Positions 1 through 5,967 of a stretch of DNA of 8,197 nt are shown piece after piece. Position numbers and translations under genes: made by a program. This stretch comes from Caryophanales bacterium UBA5455 (GTDB lineage Bacteria; Bacillota_I; Bacilli_A; RFN20; CAG-826). The DNA lies in contig DIQT01000013.1 in assembly GCA_002427365.1 (NCBI GenBank), positions 1-8,197 of the forward strand. The letters are read 5' to 3'. The notes beneath the pieces were generated by a model. The model was not told where the DNA came from, did not search any database, and was given only the letters and a program-made list of their open reading frames with translations. How positions within the stretch are numbered: the first letter of the stretch is position 1; every line of letters starts with the position of its first letter.

Positions 1-38
1 CACTTTAAGTTTTTCTTTTATCACGTTATCTTTTTTTG

Positions 39-67
39 TTGCATAAGTAGTAACAATTTGCTATTAT
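39..67 (+). promoter_or_regulatory. Possible sigma-A-type promoter of rplS
   Basis: TTGCAT (39-44) and TATTAT (62-67) are separated by exactly 17 nt. The -10 box matches TATAAT at five of six positions; the -35 box matches only the TTG of TTGACA, so the call rests on spacing and the -10. A start about 7 nt downstream (near 74) would coincide with the first base pairs of the leader hairpin at 73-88, which supports the placement. Read-through from an upstream gene (trmD often precedes rplS in Bacilli) cannot be excluded because the window starts in non-coding sequence. Confidence 0.4.
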
Positions 68-72
68 ATTTG

Positions 73-152
73 AGCGTAAAAAAACGCTAGTGATGGTCCG
101 CTTATAAATCTGGTAATGAACATCATGAACCCAAATATGTGCAAGTAAGGAG
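73..152 (+). promoter_or_regulatory. Structured rplS leader resembling the L19 ribosomal protein leader
   Basis: Two helices are visible. AGCGT (73-77) pairs with ACGCT (84-88) around an A6 loop. TGATG (91-95) pairs with CATCA (121-125), extendable by a G-T pair at 90/126. The segments GGTCCGCT (95-102) and GAACATCATGAACC (118-131) lie in and beside the second helix and resemble, from memory, the conserved parts of the Bacillota L19 leader family (RF00556). The element ends just before the rplS Shine-Dalgarno sequence AAGGAG (147-152). In that family the leader is thought to let free L19 protein repress its own mRNA; that role here is inferred. The 5' and 3' limits are approximate. Confidence 0.6.
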
Positions 153-159
153 AAGAAGC

Positions 160-507
160 ATGAATAACAATTTAGTTAATGAAATTACAGCTTCCCAACT
201 TCGGACCGACATCCCTGAATTTAACAGTGGGGATACCGTACGCGTTCACGTTCGGATTATCGAAAGTGGCAAAGAACGGATTCAAGTATTTGAAGGGGTC
301 GTTATCGCCCGTCGTGGTGGCGGTGTGAGCGAAACCTTTATCGTCCGGAAGATTAGTAGTGGTATTGGCATTGAACGTAATTTCCCATTACACTCGCCAA
401 TTATTGCGAAAATTGAAGTTGTCCGCCGTGGTAAAGTTAGACGGAATAAGATTTACTATATCCGTAACCTCAAAGGCAAAAAAGCTCGGATTAAAGAAAA
501 AATTTAA
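160..507 (+). CDS. rplS: 50S ribosomal protein L19
   Basis: Encodes L19 (115 aa, the usual bacterial length), a 50S subunit protein that lies near the interface with the 30S subunit. The sequence shows the family signature throughout: FNSGDTVRVHVRI near residue 27, the strand IQVFEGVVIARRGGG near 43-57, GIGIERNFPLHSP near 69-81, and the basic tail RRGKVRRNKIYYIR near 93-106. The ATG at 160 is chosen because AAGGAG at 147-152 lies 7 nt upstream; a GTG at 139 in the same frame would put that ribosome binding site inside the gene and add seven residues the family lacks. A promoter-like sequence and an L19-type leader precede it and an intrinsic terminator follows 20 nt after the stop, so it is probably transcribed alone or as the end of an upstream operon. 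Arginine is written CGG in 6 of 14 cases. Confidence 0.97.
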   Translation: MNNNLVNEITASQLRTDIPEFNSGDTVRVHVRIIESGKERIQVFEGVVIARRGGGVSETFIVRKISSGIGIERNFPLHSPIIAKIEVVRRGKVRRNKIYYIRNLKGKKARIKEKI

Positions 508-527
508 ACCAACAAGTAGACAAATTG

Positions 528-554
528 AAAAGGCGACGCAAATCGCCTTTTTTT
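528..554 (+). terminator. Intrinsic terminator after rplS
   Basis: A perfect 9-bp inverted repeat, AAAAGGCGA (528-536) and TCGCCTTTT (543-551), with a 6-nt loop (CGCAAA). The 3' arm runs into a T-tract (548-554). It lies 20 nt after the rplS stop and before the lepB promoter, so it separates the two transcription units. Confidence 0.88.
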
Positions 555-569
555 CTTCGTTTAATGTCT

Positions 570-598
570 TTGCTTATCAAAGCAAAAGTAAGTATAAT
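570..598 (+). promoter_or_regulatory. Promoter of the lepB-rbgA-rnhB operon
   Basis: TTGCTT (570-575) and a perfect TATAAT (593-598) are separated by 17 nt. It lies just downstream of the rplS terminator. A start about 7 nt after the -10 box, near 605, would give a 5' leader of only about 13 nt before the lepB ATG at 618, placing the weak AAAAGG Shine-Dalgarno (602-607) at or across the 5' end of the mRNA. Confidence 0.8.
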
Positions 599-617
599 TT
601 TAAAAGGTAGAAAACGT

Positions 618-1337
618 ATGAATGAATTAGCGGTAAATGGTGTTGATAGTAACGCTCCAACACCAAAAAAGAATATAGCAAAACGAATAATTGATTTTAT
701 TATTAGTATTTTTCTTATTTTCATTATTCTTATTGGAAGTTATTTTATTATTCTTAATTCAACCCATACGCTTGTTGTTATTGATGGTGATTCAATGTTT
801 CCAACGCTTGTTGATAAAGAATTTGGTTTAATGAAAACAAATGAAAAAGCGATTAATAAAATTAAACGGAACTCAATTATTATTATTGAAGACGCTGGTG
901 AAGACGATTTAAATTCACGGTTAATTATTAAACGGGTTGTCGGTTTACCAAATGAAACAATTCAAATTTTTGATCGGGGTGGAACAAATCCCGACTATAT
1001 TGAAATTACACCACTTAATGGTGAAACATTTATTTTTGAAGAACCGGATATTGGTGATACGTATTTATCAAGGACACATAAAGTAAATGAAAATGCGTGT
1101 GGGGAACCTTTGACACTTGGTAAAGATGAATATTTTGTTTTAGGCGATAACCGTGGAAGTAGTTTTGATTCGCGGGCAAAAGCCTTAGGACCAATTAAGC
1201 AAGAAAATATTAAAGCTGTCTTATATGTCATCCAAGGCGCGTATAAAAAAGTTGAAACCGAGTATGTTAATGGTAAAGAAGTTAAAAATTATTTAGATAA
1301 ATCATATCGCGTGATGTGGAAGTGGAGATACTACTAA
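618..1337 (+). CDS. lepB: Type I signal peptidase
   Basis: A membrane-anchored serine protease (239 aa) that removes signal peptides from secreted proteins on the outer face of the cytoplasmic membrane. After a short N-terminus rich in Asn and Lys, one hydrophobic segment (about residues 23-47) forms the anchor. The nucleophile is Ser59 in GDSMFPT and the general base is Lys105 in RLIIKRVVGLP. GDNRGSSFDSR (176-186) is the conserved box E. The Lys shows the bacterial (not ER/archaeal) type. It is longer than the 184-aa B. subtilis SipS, with extra sequence between Lys105 and box E and a tail ending in RVMWKWRYY. The ATG at 618 is chosen over an in-frame TTG at 525 because the latter lies upstream of the promoter and at the rplS terminator. 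The stop codon TAA shares one base with the rbgA start (TAATG), suggesting coupled translation. A signal peptidase beside rbgA is also known from Listeria. Confidence 0.95.
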   Translation: MNELAVNGVDSNAPTPKKNIAKRIIDFIISIFLIFIILIGSYFIILNSTHTLVVIDGDSMFPTLVDKEFGLMKTNEKAINKIKRNSIIIIEDAGEDDLNSRLIIKRVVGLPNETIQIFDRGGTNPDYIEITPLNGETFIFEEPDIGDTYLSRTHKVNENACGEPLTLGKDEYFVLGDNRGSSFDSRAKALGPIKQENIKAVLYVIQGAYKKVETEYVNGKEVKNYLDKSYRVMWKWRYY

Positions 1338-2209
1338 TGAGTAATCAAAAAAGTAAAAACATCCACTGGTACCCTGGTCATATGGCGAAAGCGATGAAAG
1401 AACTTGAAGCAAAAATTAATTTTGTTGATGTTATCGTTGAGCTACTTGATGCGCGGGCGCCACATAGTAGCCGTAATCCGGAGTTAGCAAAACGGGGTCT
1501 AAATAAAAAACGGTTAATTGTTTTAACAAAAAAAGATTTAGCGGACCCTCATAAACTTAATGAGTGGATTAAAGCATATGAAGAAGACGGCCATCACGTT
1601 TTAGCGCTTAATTTACTCGAACAAAAAGCACCGGAATTAATTATTAATGAACTACTTAAACTTGGTGAAGAAAAGTGGGAACGTAATCGTCAACGCGGCT
1701 TAAAACCGCAGCCAATACGCGCGCTTGTAACTGGCATTCCTAATGTTGGTAAATCAACTTTAATTAACACTTTAGCCGGTAAAAAAAGCGCAAAAGTCGC
1801 TAATAAACCTGGGCTCACTCGTGCGCAACAATATATTAAAATTTCTTCGCAATTAGAATTTATTGATACACCAGGCATCTTGCCACCCAACTATGAAGAC
1901 AAGCAAACCGCCCTTCATTTAGCGATGATTGGGACAATTCCGGCGGATATTTTGCCCCTTCATGAAATCGTTGAAGAAATTTTAAATCATGTGCGGCAGG
2001 AAACACCAACCGCCTTATTTAACCGCTATAAAATTGAAATAACGGAGCAAACATCAAACTTTGAAATTTTAAAATTAATTTCCTTCGCTCGCGGTTTTCA
2101 AGGGGGCGAAAATGATAACTATGAACAAGCTGAAAAAGTAATTCACCGCGAATTTGCTAGTGGTTTAATTGGAAAGTACACGTTAGAGGTTGCTTATGCT
2201 TCTAAATGA
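1337..2209 (+). CDS. rbgA: Ribosome biogenesis GTPase RbgA (YlqF)
   Basis: A circularly permuted GTPase (290 aa; B. subtilis RbgA 282) that acts late in 50S subunit assembly. Motif order is G4-G5-G1-G2-G3, the family hallmark. IHWYPGHM (9-16) carries the N-terminal His held to be catalytic in RbgA, DARAPHSSRNP (38-48) follows, then the G4 site TKKD (64-67), the P-loop GIPNVGKS (133-140), G2 Thr161 in PGLTRAQQ and G3 DTPG (177-180). A helical C-terminal domain that binds rRNA in this family follows. The G4 site has Thr where B. subtilis has Asn (NKAD); TKxD is accepted by other GTPases, so activity is expected. The start at ATG 1337 has GGAG at 1324-1327, 9 nt upstream, and overlaps the lepB stop by one base; an in-frame GTG at 1316 is less likely. 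It ends at a TGA, which with the TGG tryptophans shows that TGA is a stop codon here. It overlaps rnhB by 14 nt. Confidence 0.95.
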   Translation: MSNQKSKNIHWYPGHMAKAMKELEAKINFVDVIVELLDARAPHSSRNPELAKRGLNKKRLIVLTKKDLADPHKLNEWIKAYEEDGHHVLALNLLEQKAPELIINELLKLGEEKWERNRQRGLKPQPIRALVTGIPNVGKSTLINTLAGKKSAKVANKPGLTRAQQYIKISSQLEFIDTPGILPPNYEDKQTALHLAMIGTIPADILPLHEIVEEILNHVRQETPTALFNRYKIEITEQTSNFEILKLISFARGFQGGENDNYEQAEKVIHREFASGLIGKYTLEVAYASK

Positions 2210-2822
2210 AATTGAAACTGAATATCATCGCGAAGGGTATACGTTTATCGCGGGTGTTGACGAAGCTGGACGTGGACCGCTTGCGGGTCCTGTTGTCGCG
2301 GCGGCGGTTATTTTGCCTGAAACGTATTACGATGGAAATATTAATGATTCAAAAAAATTAACCGATACGAAACGGCGCGAATTATTTAGCGAAATATCCA
2401 AGCACGCCCTAGCGATTGGTGTTGGTGTTGTTTCTGCTAGTGAAATTGATGAAATGAATATTTATGCTGCGACCCAAGTTGCAATGGAGTTGGCCTTAAG
2501 TAATCTTCATCATAGTTATAATCTTGTTTTAAGTGATGCGATGCCTTTAGAAAATCAAAGTGTTAAAGTTATTAAAATTATTAAAGGTGATCAAAAAGTC
2601 CAAGCGATTGCCGCCGCTTCCATTATTGCAAAAGTTACTCGGGATGATTTAATGCTGGAGTTAGATAAAACGTATCCAATGTATGGCTTTGGCCATCATA
2701 AAGGCTATGCAACAAAGGAACATGTCGAAGCCTTACGGAAGTATGGCCCCTTACAAGGAATTCACCGGTATAGTTATGAGCCGGTTAAAAGTTTACAATA
2801 CCAACAAATGAAATTATTTTAA
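2196..2822 (+). CDS. rnhB: Ribonuclease HII
   Basis: A metal-dependent endonuclease (208 aa, normal length) that cuts the RNA strand of RNA-DNA hybrids and starts removal of single ribonucleotides from DNA. FIAGVDEAGRGPLAGPVV near 17-34 gives the first acidic residues Asp22 and Glu23. DSKKL (51-55) is the usual conserved patch. Asp114 (LVLSDAMP) and Asp132 (KGDQKVQAIAAASIIAKVTRD) complete the DEDD site. The GDxK...AAASIIAKVTRD block separates it from RNase HIII. The start at ATG 2196 is preferred to the in-frame TTG at 2190 because AGAGG (2185-2189) is then 6 nt away; either way it overlaps the end of rbgA, so it is translated from the lepB-rbgA message. The gene ends 54 nt before dprA, with a terminator-like hairpin between them. 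Confidence 0.96.
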   Translation: MLLNEIETEYHREGYTFIAGVDEAGRGPLAGPVVAAAVILPETYYDGNINDSKKLTDTKRRELFSEISKHALAIGVGVVSASEIDEMNIYAATQVAMELALSNLHHSYNLVLSDAMPLENQSVKVIKIIKGDQKVQAIAAASIIAKVTRDDLMLELDKTYPMYGFGHHKGYATKEHVEALRKYGPLQGIHRYSYEPVKSLQYQQMKLF

Positions 2823-2833
2823 ATTTAGAAATT

Positions 2834-2876
2834 TCTCCTTAGTGCTGTGTATTTATAGAGTAAAGGAGATTTTTTT
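2834..2876 (+). terminator. Terminator-like hairpin that includes the dprA ribosome binding site
   Basis: TCTCCTT (2834-2840) pairs with AAGGAGA (2863-2869) as a perfect 7-bp stem; A2841-T2861 can add one pair with A2862 bulged. A small inner helix CTGT (2845-2848) / ATAG (2855-2858), with one G-T pair, may shorten the 22-nt loop. A run of seven T (2870-2876) follows and abuts the dprA ATG at 2877. The 3' arm AAAGGAG (2862-2868) is also the dprA Shine-Dalgarno. It may therefore be a weak terminator for rnhB, a switch hiding the dprA RBS, or both. The stem is short and the loop large, so strength is uncertain. Confidence 0.5.
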
Positions 2877-3662
2877 ATGGTTAATGCTCGTGACTTGTTA
2901 GTTTATTTATCAATCAAATATGAAGGGGACTATGAATCTATTATCGCAGCGATTAAAGCACGAGAACCAGTTAATAAAGAAACATTATTAAATGAAGTTG
3001 GCGCTTTAAAAGCTAAATTTCTTACAATTCTTGATGATAACTATCCGGAGGCATTTCGAAACATGTATCGCCCGCCGCTAGTTATTTTTTATTATGGTGA
3101 TATTCGCTTAATTGATAACGGAGATAACGCGATCGCCGTCATTGGAACCCGTCACCCGAGCGAATATGGCGTTACTTACACACGGATTATTACGCAAGAA
3201 TTAACAAAAAATAATTATGTCATCGTTAGCGGGATGGCACTGGGAATTGATAGCATTGCCCATAGTGCTTGTTTAAGTGAAGGGGGGAAAACAATCGCGG
3301 TGCTAGGAAGCGGAATAGATTATCCTTATCCTAAAAGTAATACGAAGCTTTACCATGATATTATCGATCAAGGTGGTCTTATCTTAAGCGAATATCCTGG
3401 TGACTTAAAACCAAAGAAAGAAAACTTTCCATTTCGTAACCGTTTAGTCGCGGGGTTAGTTAAAGCCGTCTTAGTTACTGAAGCCCACACGCGAAGTGGA
3501 ACGCTTATTACCGTTGGCTATGCGTTAATGCTTGGCCGCGATATTTTTTGTTTGCCGCACGAGGCCGGAAGTGAGAGCAGTTGTAACCGGCTTATTAAAG
3601 AAGGGGCGATGCTTGTTGAGTCCGCGGAAGATATTATGAATAACCTCGCCATTAATTTATAA
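2877..3662 (+). CDS. dprA: DNA-processing protein DprA (Smf)
   Basis: DprA binds incoming single-stranded DNA during natural transformation and loads RecA on it; it is also widespread in bacteria not known to be competent. This copy has 261 aa (about 297 in B. subtilis). An N-terminal helical part (about 1-60) precedes the Rossmann-like core: VIGTR (88-92), SGMALGID (118-125), AVLGSGIDYPYP (141-152), SEYPG (171-175), FPFRNR (184-189), TEAHTRSGTL (201-210) and NRLIKEGA (237-244). The protein stops just after the core, so it has no C-terminal winged helix, as also seen in short Gram-positive DprA proteins. SSCNRLI stands where many relatives have GCNRLI. AAAGGAG lies 8 nt before ATG 2877 and is part of a hairpin. 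No promoter is obvious between rnhB and dprA, so it probably depends on read-through from lepB-rbgA-rnhB. Whether this organism is naturally transformable cannot be told from the window. Confidence 0.95.
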   Translation: MVNARDLLVYLSIKYEGDYESIIAAIKAREPVNKETLLNEVGALKAKFLTILDDNYPEAFRNMYRPPLVIFYYGDIRLIDNGDNAIAVIGTRHPSEYGVTYTRIITQELTKNNYVIVSGMALGIDSIAHSACLSEGGKTIAVLGSGIDYPYPKSNTKLYHDIIDQGGLILSEYPGDLKPKKENFPFRNRLVAGLVKAVLVTEAHTRSGTLITVGYALMLGRDIFCLPHEAGSESSCNRLIKEGAMLVESAEDIMNNLAINL

Positions 3663-3677
3663 ATGAAATTTCTTTTA

Positions 3678-3693
3678 TTTATTTATAAATAAA
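3678..3693 (+). repeat. 16-bp perfect AT palindrome between dprA and topA
   Basis: TTTATTTA followed directly by TAAATAAA is a perfect palindrome without a spacer, 24 bases upstream of the topA -35 box. It contains no G or C and has no T-tract, so it is a poor terminator. It could be a protein-binding site or simply chance in AT-rich DNA. Confidence 0.3.
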
Positions 3694-3716
3694 GGGAAAA
3701 AATAAAATAATAAAGA

Positions 3717-3745
3717 TTGACAGAATTTTATTTTAACCATATATT
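3717..3745 (+). promoter_or_regulatory. Promoter of topA
   Basis: A perfect TTGACA (3717-3722) and TATATT (3740-3745, five of six consensus bases) are separated by 17 nt. The expected start near 3752 gives a leader of about 17 nt containing the strong Shine-Dalgarno AGAGGTGA (3757-3764). This is the best -35 box in the window and gives topA its own transcription start. In many bacteria topA promoters respond to supercoiling; nothing in this sequence proves that here. Confidence 0.85.
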
Positions 3746-3768
3746 TTAATATCGAAAGAGGTGAATGT

Positions 3769-5910
3769 ATGAAACTCGTAATTGTTGAATCACCAACAAA
3801 GGCCACAACCTTTAAAAAATATTTAGGCGACGGGTATGAAGTAAAAGCATCCGTTGGCCATATTCGTGACCTTGCCACAACGGGTAAAGGCGGGCTTGGA
3901 ATCGATGTTGAAAATGACTTTAAACCAAACTATATAATTAATGAGGATAAGAAGAAAGTTGTCCGTGATTTAAAATCCGCGGCGAAAAAAGCTGATGAAG
4001 TTCTCCTCGCAACGGACCCAGACCGTGAAGGTGAAGCGATTGCCTGGCATATCGCTGAAGTTTTAAATTTAGATGTTTCGAAAACAAAGCGGCTTTCTTT
4101 TCATGAAATTACAAAGCAATCAATTACGACCGCTATTGAAAACCCAGTTAGCATTGATATGAATTTAGTTTCTAGCCAAGAAACACGGCGGATTGTCGAC
4201 CGTATTTCCGGCTTTAAATTATCTTCACTTGTTAGAAAAAAACTTAAATCACAATCCGCGGGTCGCGTGCAAAGTGTTGCCTTACGCTTAATCACTGATT
4301 TAGAAAAAGAAATCGAAGCATTCGTTCCGGAAGAATATTGGACATTAAAACTTGATGTTGAAATTGCAAATCAAGTTTATGAATTAAAATTTGCCCGTCT
4401 GGAAGATGAAACGATTAAAATTCGTTCTAAAGAAGAAATGGATAACGTCCTTGCGGGTTTAGGTAAAGAAGTAACTGTTAGTGATATTAAACAAAGTGAA
4501 CGGAAAGTTGAATCAAAACTTCCCCTAACAACGTCATCCTTACAACAAGAAAGTTCGAATAAGTTTAAATACCAAGCGAAACGGACGATGCTCATCGCCC
4601 AACAATTGTATGAAGGGATTGCCTTAGGAGGCGAAGATAACGAAGGGTTAATTACGTATATGCGTACGGACTCAACCCGGTTATCAGATAGTTTCATTAA
4701 AAGTGCGCAAGCATATTTATATGAAAAATATGGCAAAGAATATGTTGGTAATCCAAAACAAAAGCAAACAGCGAAAAATGTTCAAGATGCGCACGAAGCA
4801 ATTCGCCCAACCTCAATTAATCGGACACCCAAAAGTGTTAAAAAATATTTATCGACCGAACAATATAACGTTTATCGCCTAATTTATGCGCGGGCCCTTG
4901 CATCCTTAATGAGTGCAAAAGTTGAAAATGTTACGAAAGTTACTTTTATTTCCAACGATTTAGCGTTTTCGCTTGATGGCGTACAAACAATTTTCCCTGG
5001 ATATAGCAAGGTGATGGATGGCTTAGAAAATGGTAGTGATGAACTTTTACCCTCGCTAAACATTAACGACGTCTTCCCAATTAAAGAAGTTAAATCCGAA
5101 CAAAAGTTTACGGCCGCTCCCGCTCGCTATACCGAAGCTAGATTAATTAAAACATTAGAAGAACTTGGCATTGGTCGTCCTTCCACATATGTTTCAACAA
5201 TTGAAACACTTAAAGATCCAAAACGTAATTACGTAAAAATGGATAAACGGACATTAAAACCAACGGAACAAGGCATCTTAACCGCGGATACATTAGTTAG
5301 TAACTTCCCTGAATTCATGGATACAACATATACCGCGAACATGGAACAAAAACTTGATGAAATCGCCGATGGTGAAGTTAAACGGAGCGATATCTTAAAT
5401 CAATTTTATACTTCGTTTATGGAAGAATTTGAAAAGGCGAATGAAAATATTGAAAAAGTTCCACCGAAAGAAACAGGTGAAACATGTCCAAGTTGTGGAA
5501 GTGGTAAACTCGTTCACCGGCACTCAAAATTTGGTGACTTTATTGGTTGCAGCAATTATCCAGAATGTAAATACATTAAAACCGAAGTTGCTCCCGAACC
5601 CGAAAAAATTGGCCGGAAATGTCCAAAATGCGGTAATGAATTAGTAAATCGTAATGGTCGGCGCGGCAAAACCTTTATCGGTTGTAGTGCTTATCCTAAT
5701 TGCGACTATACCGAAGGTTTAGAAGTTAAAAAAGCGCGGGCACCCAAAAAAGAATATACCGAAGCGGATTATGTAAAAAAATGTCCGGACTGTGAAGATG
5801 GTCATTTAGTTATTAAAACTTCGCGCTATGGTAGCGAATTCTTAGCGTGTACGAACTTCCCAAAATGTCGTCATACGGAAAGTGTAACACCCGACACCAA
5901 AAAAGAATAA
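3769..5910 (+). CDS. topA: DNA topoisomerase I (type IA)
   Basis: Relaxes negatively supercoiled DNA by cutting one strand, passing the other and resealing (713 aa; about 691 in B. subtilis). The N-terminal Toprim domain has MKLVIVESP with Glu7 and ATDPDREGEA (81-90) with the metal-binding Asp83, Asp85 and Glu87. SAGRVQSVALRL (163-174) and the catalytic Tyr297 in GLITYMRTDSTR follow, then HEAIRPT (342-348) and TLEELGIGRPSTY (462-474). The C-terminus holds three four-cysteine zinc ribbons: Cys573/576/594/600, Cys618/621/639/645 and Cys672/675/694/700, each ending in a C-x5-C pair such as CSNYPEC. All cysteines of the three sets are present. ATG 3769 follows AGAGGTGA (3757-3764). The gene has its own promoter and terminator, so it is probably monocistronic. 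Confidence 0.98.
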   Translation: MKLVIVESPTKATTFKKYLGDGYEVKASVGHIRDLATTGKGGLGIDVENDFKPNYIINEDKKKVVRDLKSAAKKADEVLLATDPDREGEAIAWHIAEVLNLDVSKTKRLSFHEITKQSITTAIENPVSIDMNLVSSQETRRIVDRISGFKLSSLVRKKLKSQSAGRVQSVALRLITDLEKEIEAFVPEEYWTLKLDVEIANQVYELKFARLEDETIKIRSKEEMDNVLAGLGKEVTVSDIKQSERKVESKLPLTTSSLQQESSNKFKYQAKRTMLIAQQLYEGIALGGEDNEGLITYMRTDSTRLSDSFIKSAQAYLYEKYGKEYVGNPKQKQTAKNVQDAHEAIRPTSINRTPKSVKKYLSTEQYNVYRLIYARALASLMSAKVENVTKVTFISNDLAFSLDGVQTIFPGYSKVMDGLENGSDELLPSLNINDVFPIKEVKSEQKFTAAPARYTEARLIKTLEELGIGRPSTYVSTIETLKDPKRNYVKMDKRTLKPTEQGILTADTLVSNFPEFMDTTYTANMEQKLDEIADGEVKRSDILNQFYTSFMEEFEKANENIEKVPPKETGETCPSCGSGKLVHRHSKFGDFIGCSNYPECKYIKTEVAPEPEKIGRKCPKCGNELVNRNGRRGKTFIGCSAYPNCDYTEGLEVKKARAPKKEYTEADYVKKCPDCEDGHLVIKTSRYGSEFLACTNFPKCRHTESVTPDTKKE

Positions 5911-5916
5911 ACGATT

Positions 5917-5943
5917 GAGTGAGGCCATCCTCACTCTTTTTTT
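5917..5943 (+). terminator. Strong intrinsic terminator after topA
   Basis: A perfect 8-bp stem, GAGTGAGG (5917-5924) with CCTCACTC (5929-5936), a 4-nt loop CCAT and seven T (5937-5943). It begins 7 nt after the topA stop. Its T-tract ends only 24 nt before the trmFO start, so trmFO should need its own promoter. Confidence 0.95.
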
Positions 5944-5952
5944 AAACGTGTA

Positions 5953-5961
5953 TGGTATAAT
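5953..5961 (+). promoter_or_regulatory. Extended -10 promoter of trmFO, probably giving a leaderless mRNA
   Basis: TGGTATAAT has the extended -10 TG (5953-5954) followed by a perfect TATAAT (5956-5961). No convincing -35 box lies 17 nt upstream (ACTCTT at 5933-5938 falls within the terminator), as is common for extended -10 promoters. Only 6 nt separate the -10 box from the trmFO ATG at 5968, so the predicted transcription start falls on or next to the A of the start codon. Confidence 0.75.
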
Positions 5962-5967
5962 TTTAAT

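Noticed and set aside
1..90. Frame without stop from the window edge to TAG at 88-90, possibly the end of an upstream gene
   Set aside because: Its translation is low-complexity and does not resemble TrmD or another expected neighbour; it also overlaps the possible promoter and leader hairpin.
139..159. GTG start at 139 for rplS
   Set aside because: It would place the clear AAGGAG site inside the gene and add seven residues not found in L19; ATG 160 has ideal spacing.
525..617. TTG start at 525 giving lepB a basic 31-residue N-terminal extension
   Set aside because: The extension is read through the rplS terminator stem and the lepB promoter, so it would not be on the lepB message.
1316..1336. 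GTG start at 1316 for rbgA
   Set aside because: The GGAG site and the TAATG junction fit ATG 1337, and the family begins close to the HWYPGHM motif.
2207..2209. TGA read as tryptophan (code 4)
   Set aside because: RbgA ends at this TGA at normal length, further in-frame TGA codons follow at once, and all tryptophans in the window are TGG.
4377..4736. Minus-strand open frame of about 119 codons within topA
   Set aside because: It is antisense to a conserved gene and has no recognisable protein content; it follows from the codon bias of topA. The same holds for minus-strand frames at 995-1231, 1690-1890, 4101-4295, 7398-7592 and 7645-7929.
5429..5644. Overlapping + strand frame within the topA zinc-finger region
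   Set aside because: It is a shifted reading of the cysteine-rich repeats of topA with no own RBS or family resemblance.
5915..5920. TTGAGT as a -35 box for trmFO
   Set aside because: It is 35 nt from the TATAAT, far more than the 16-18 nt needed, and lies in the terminator stem.
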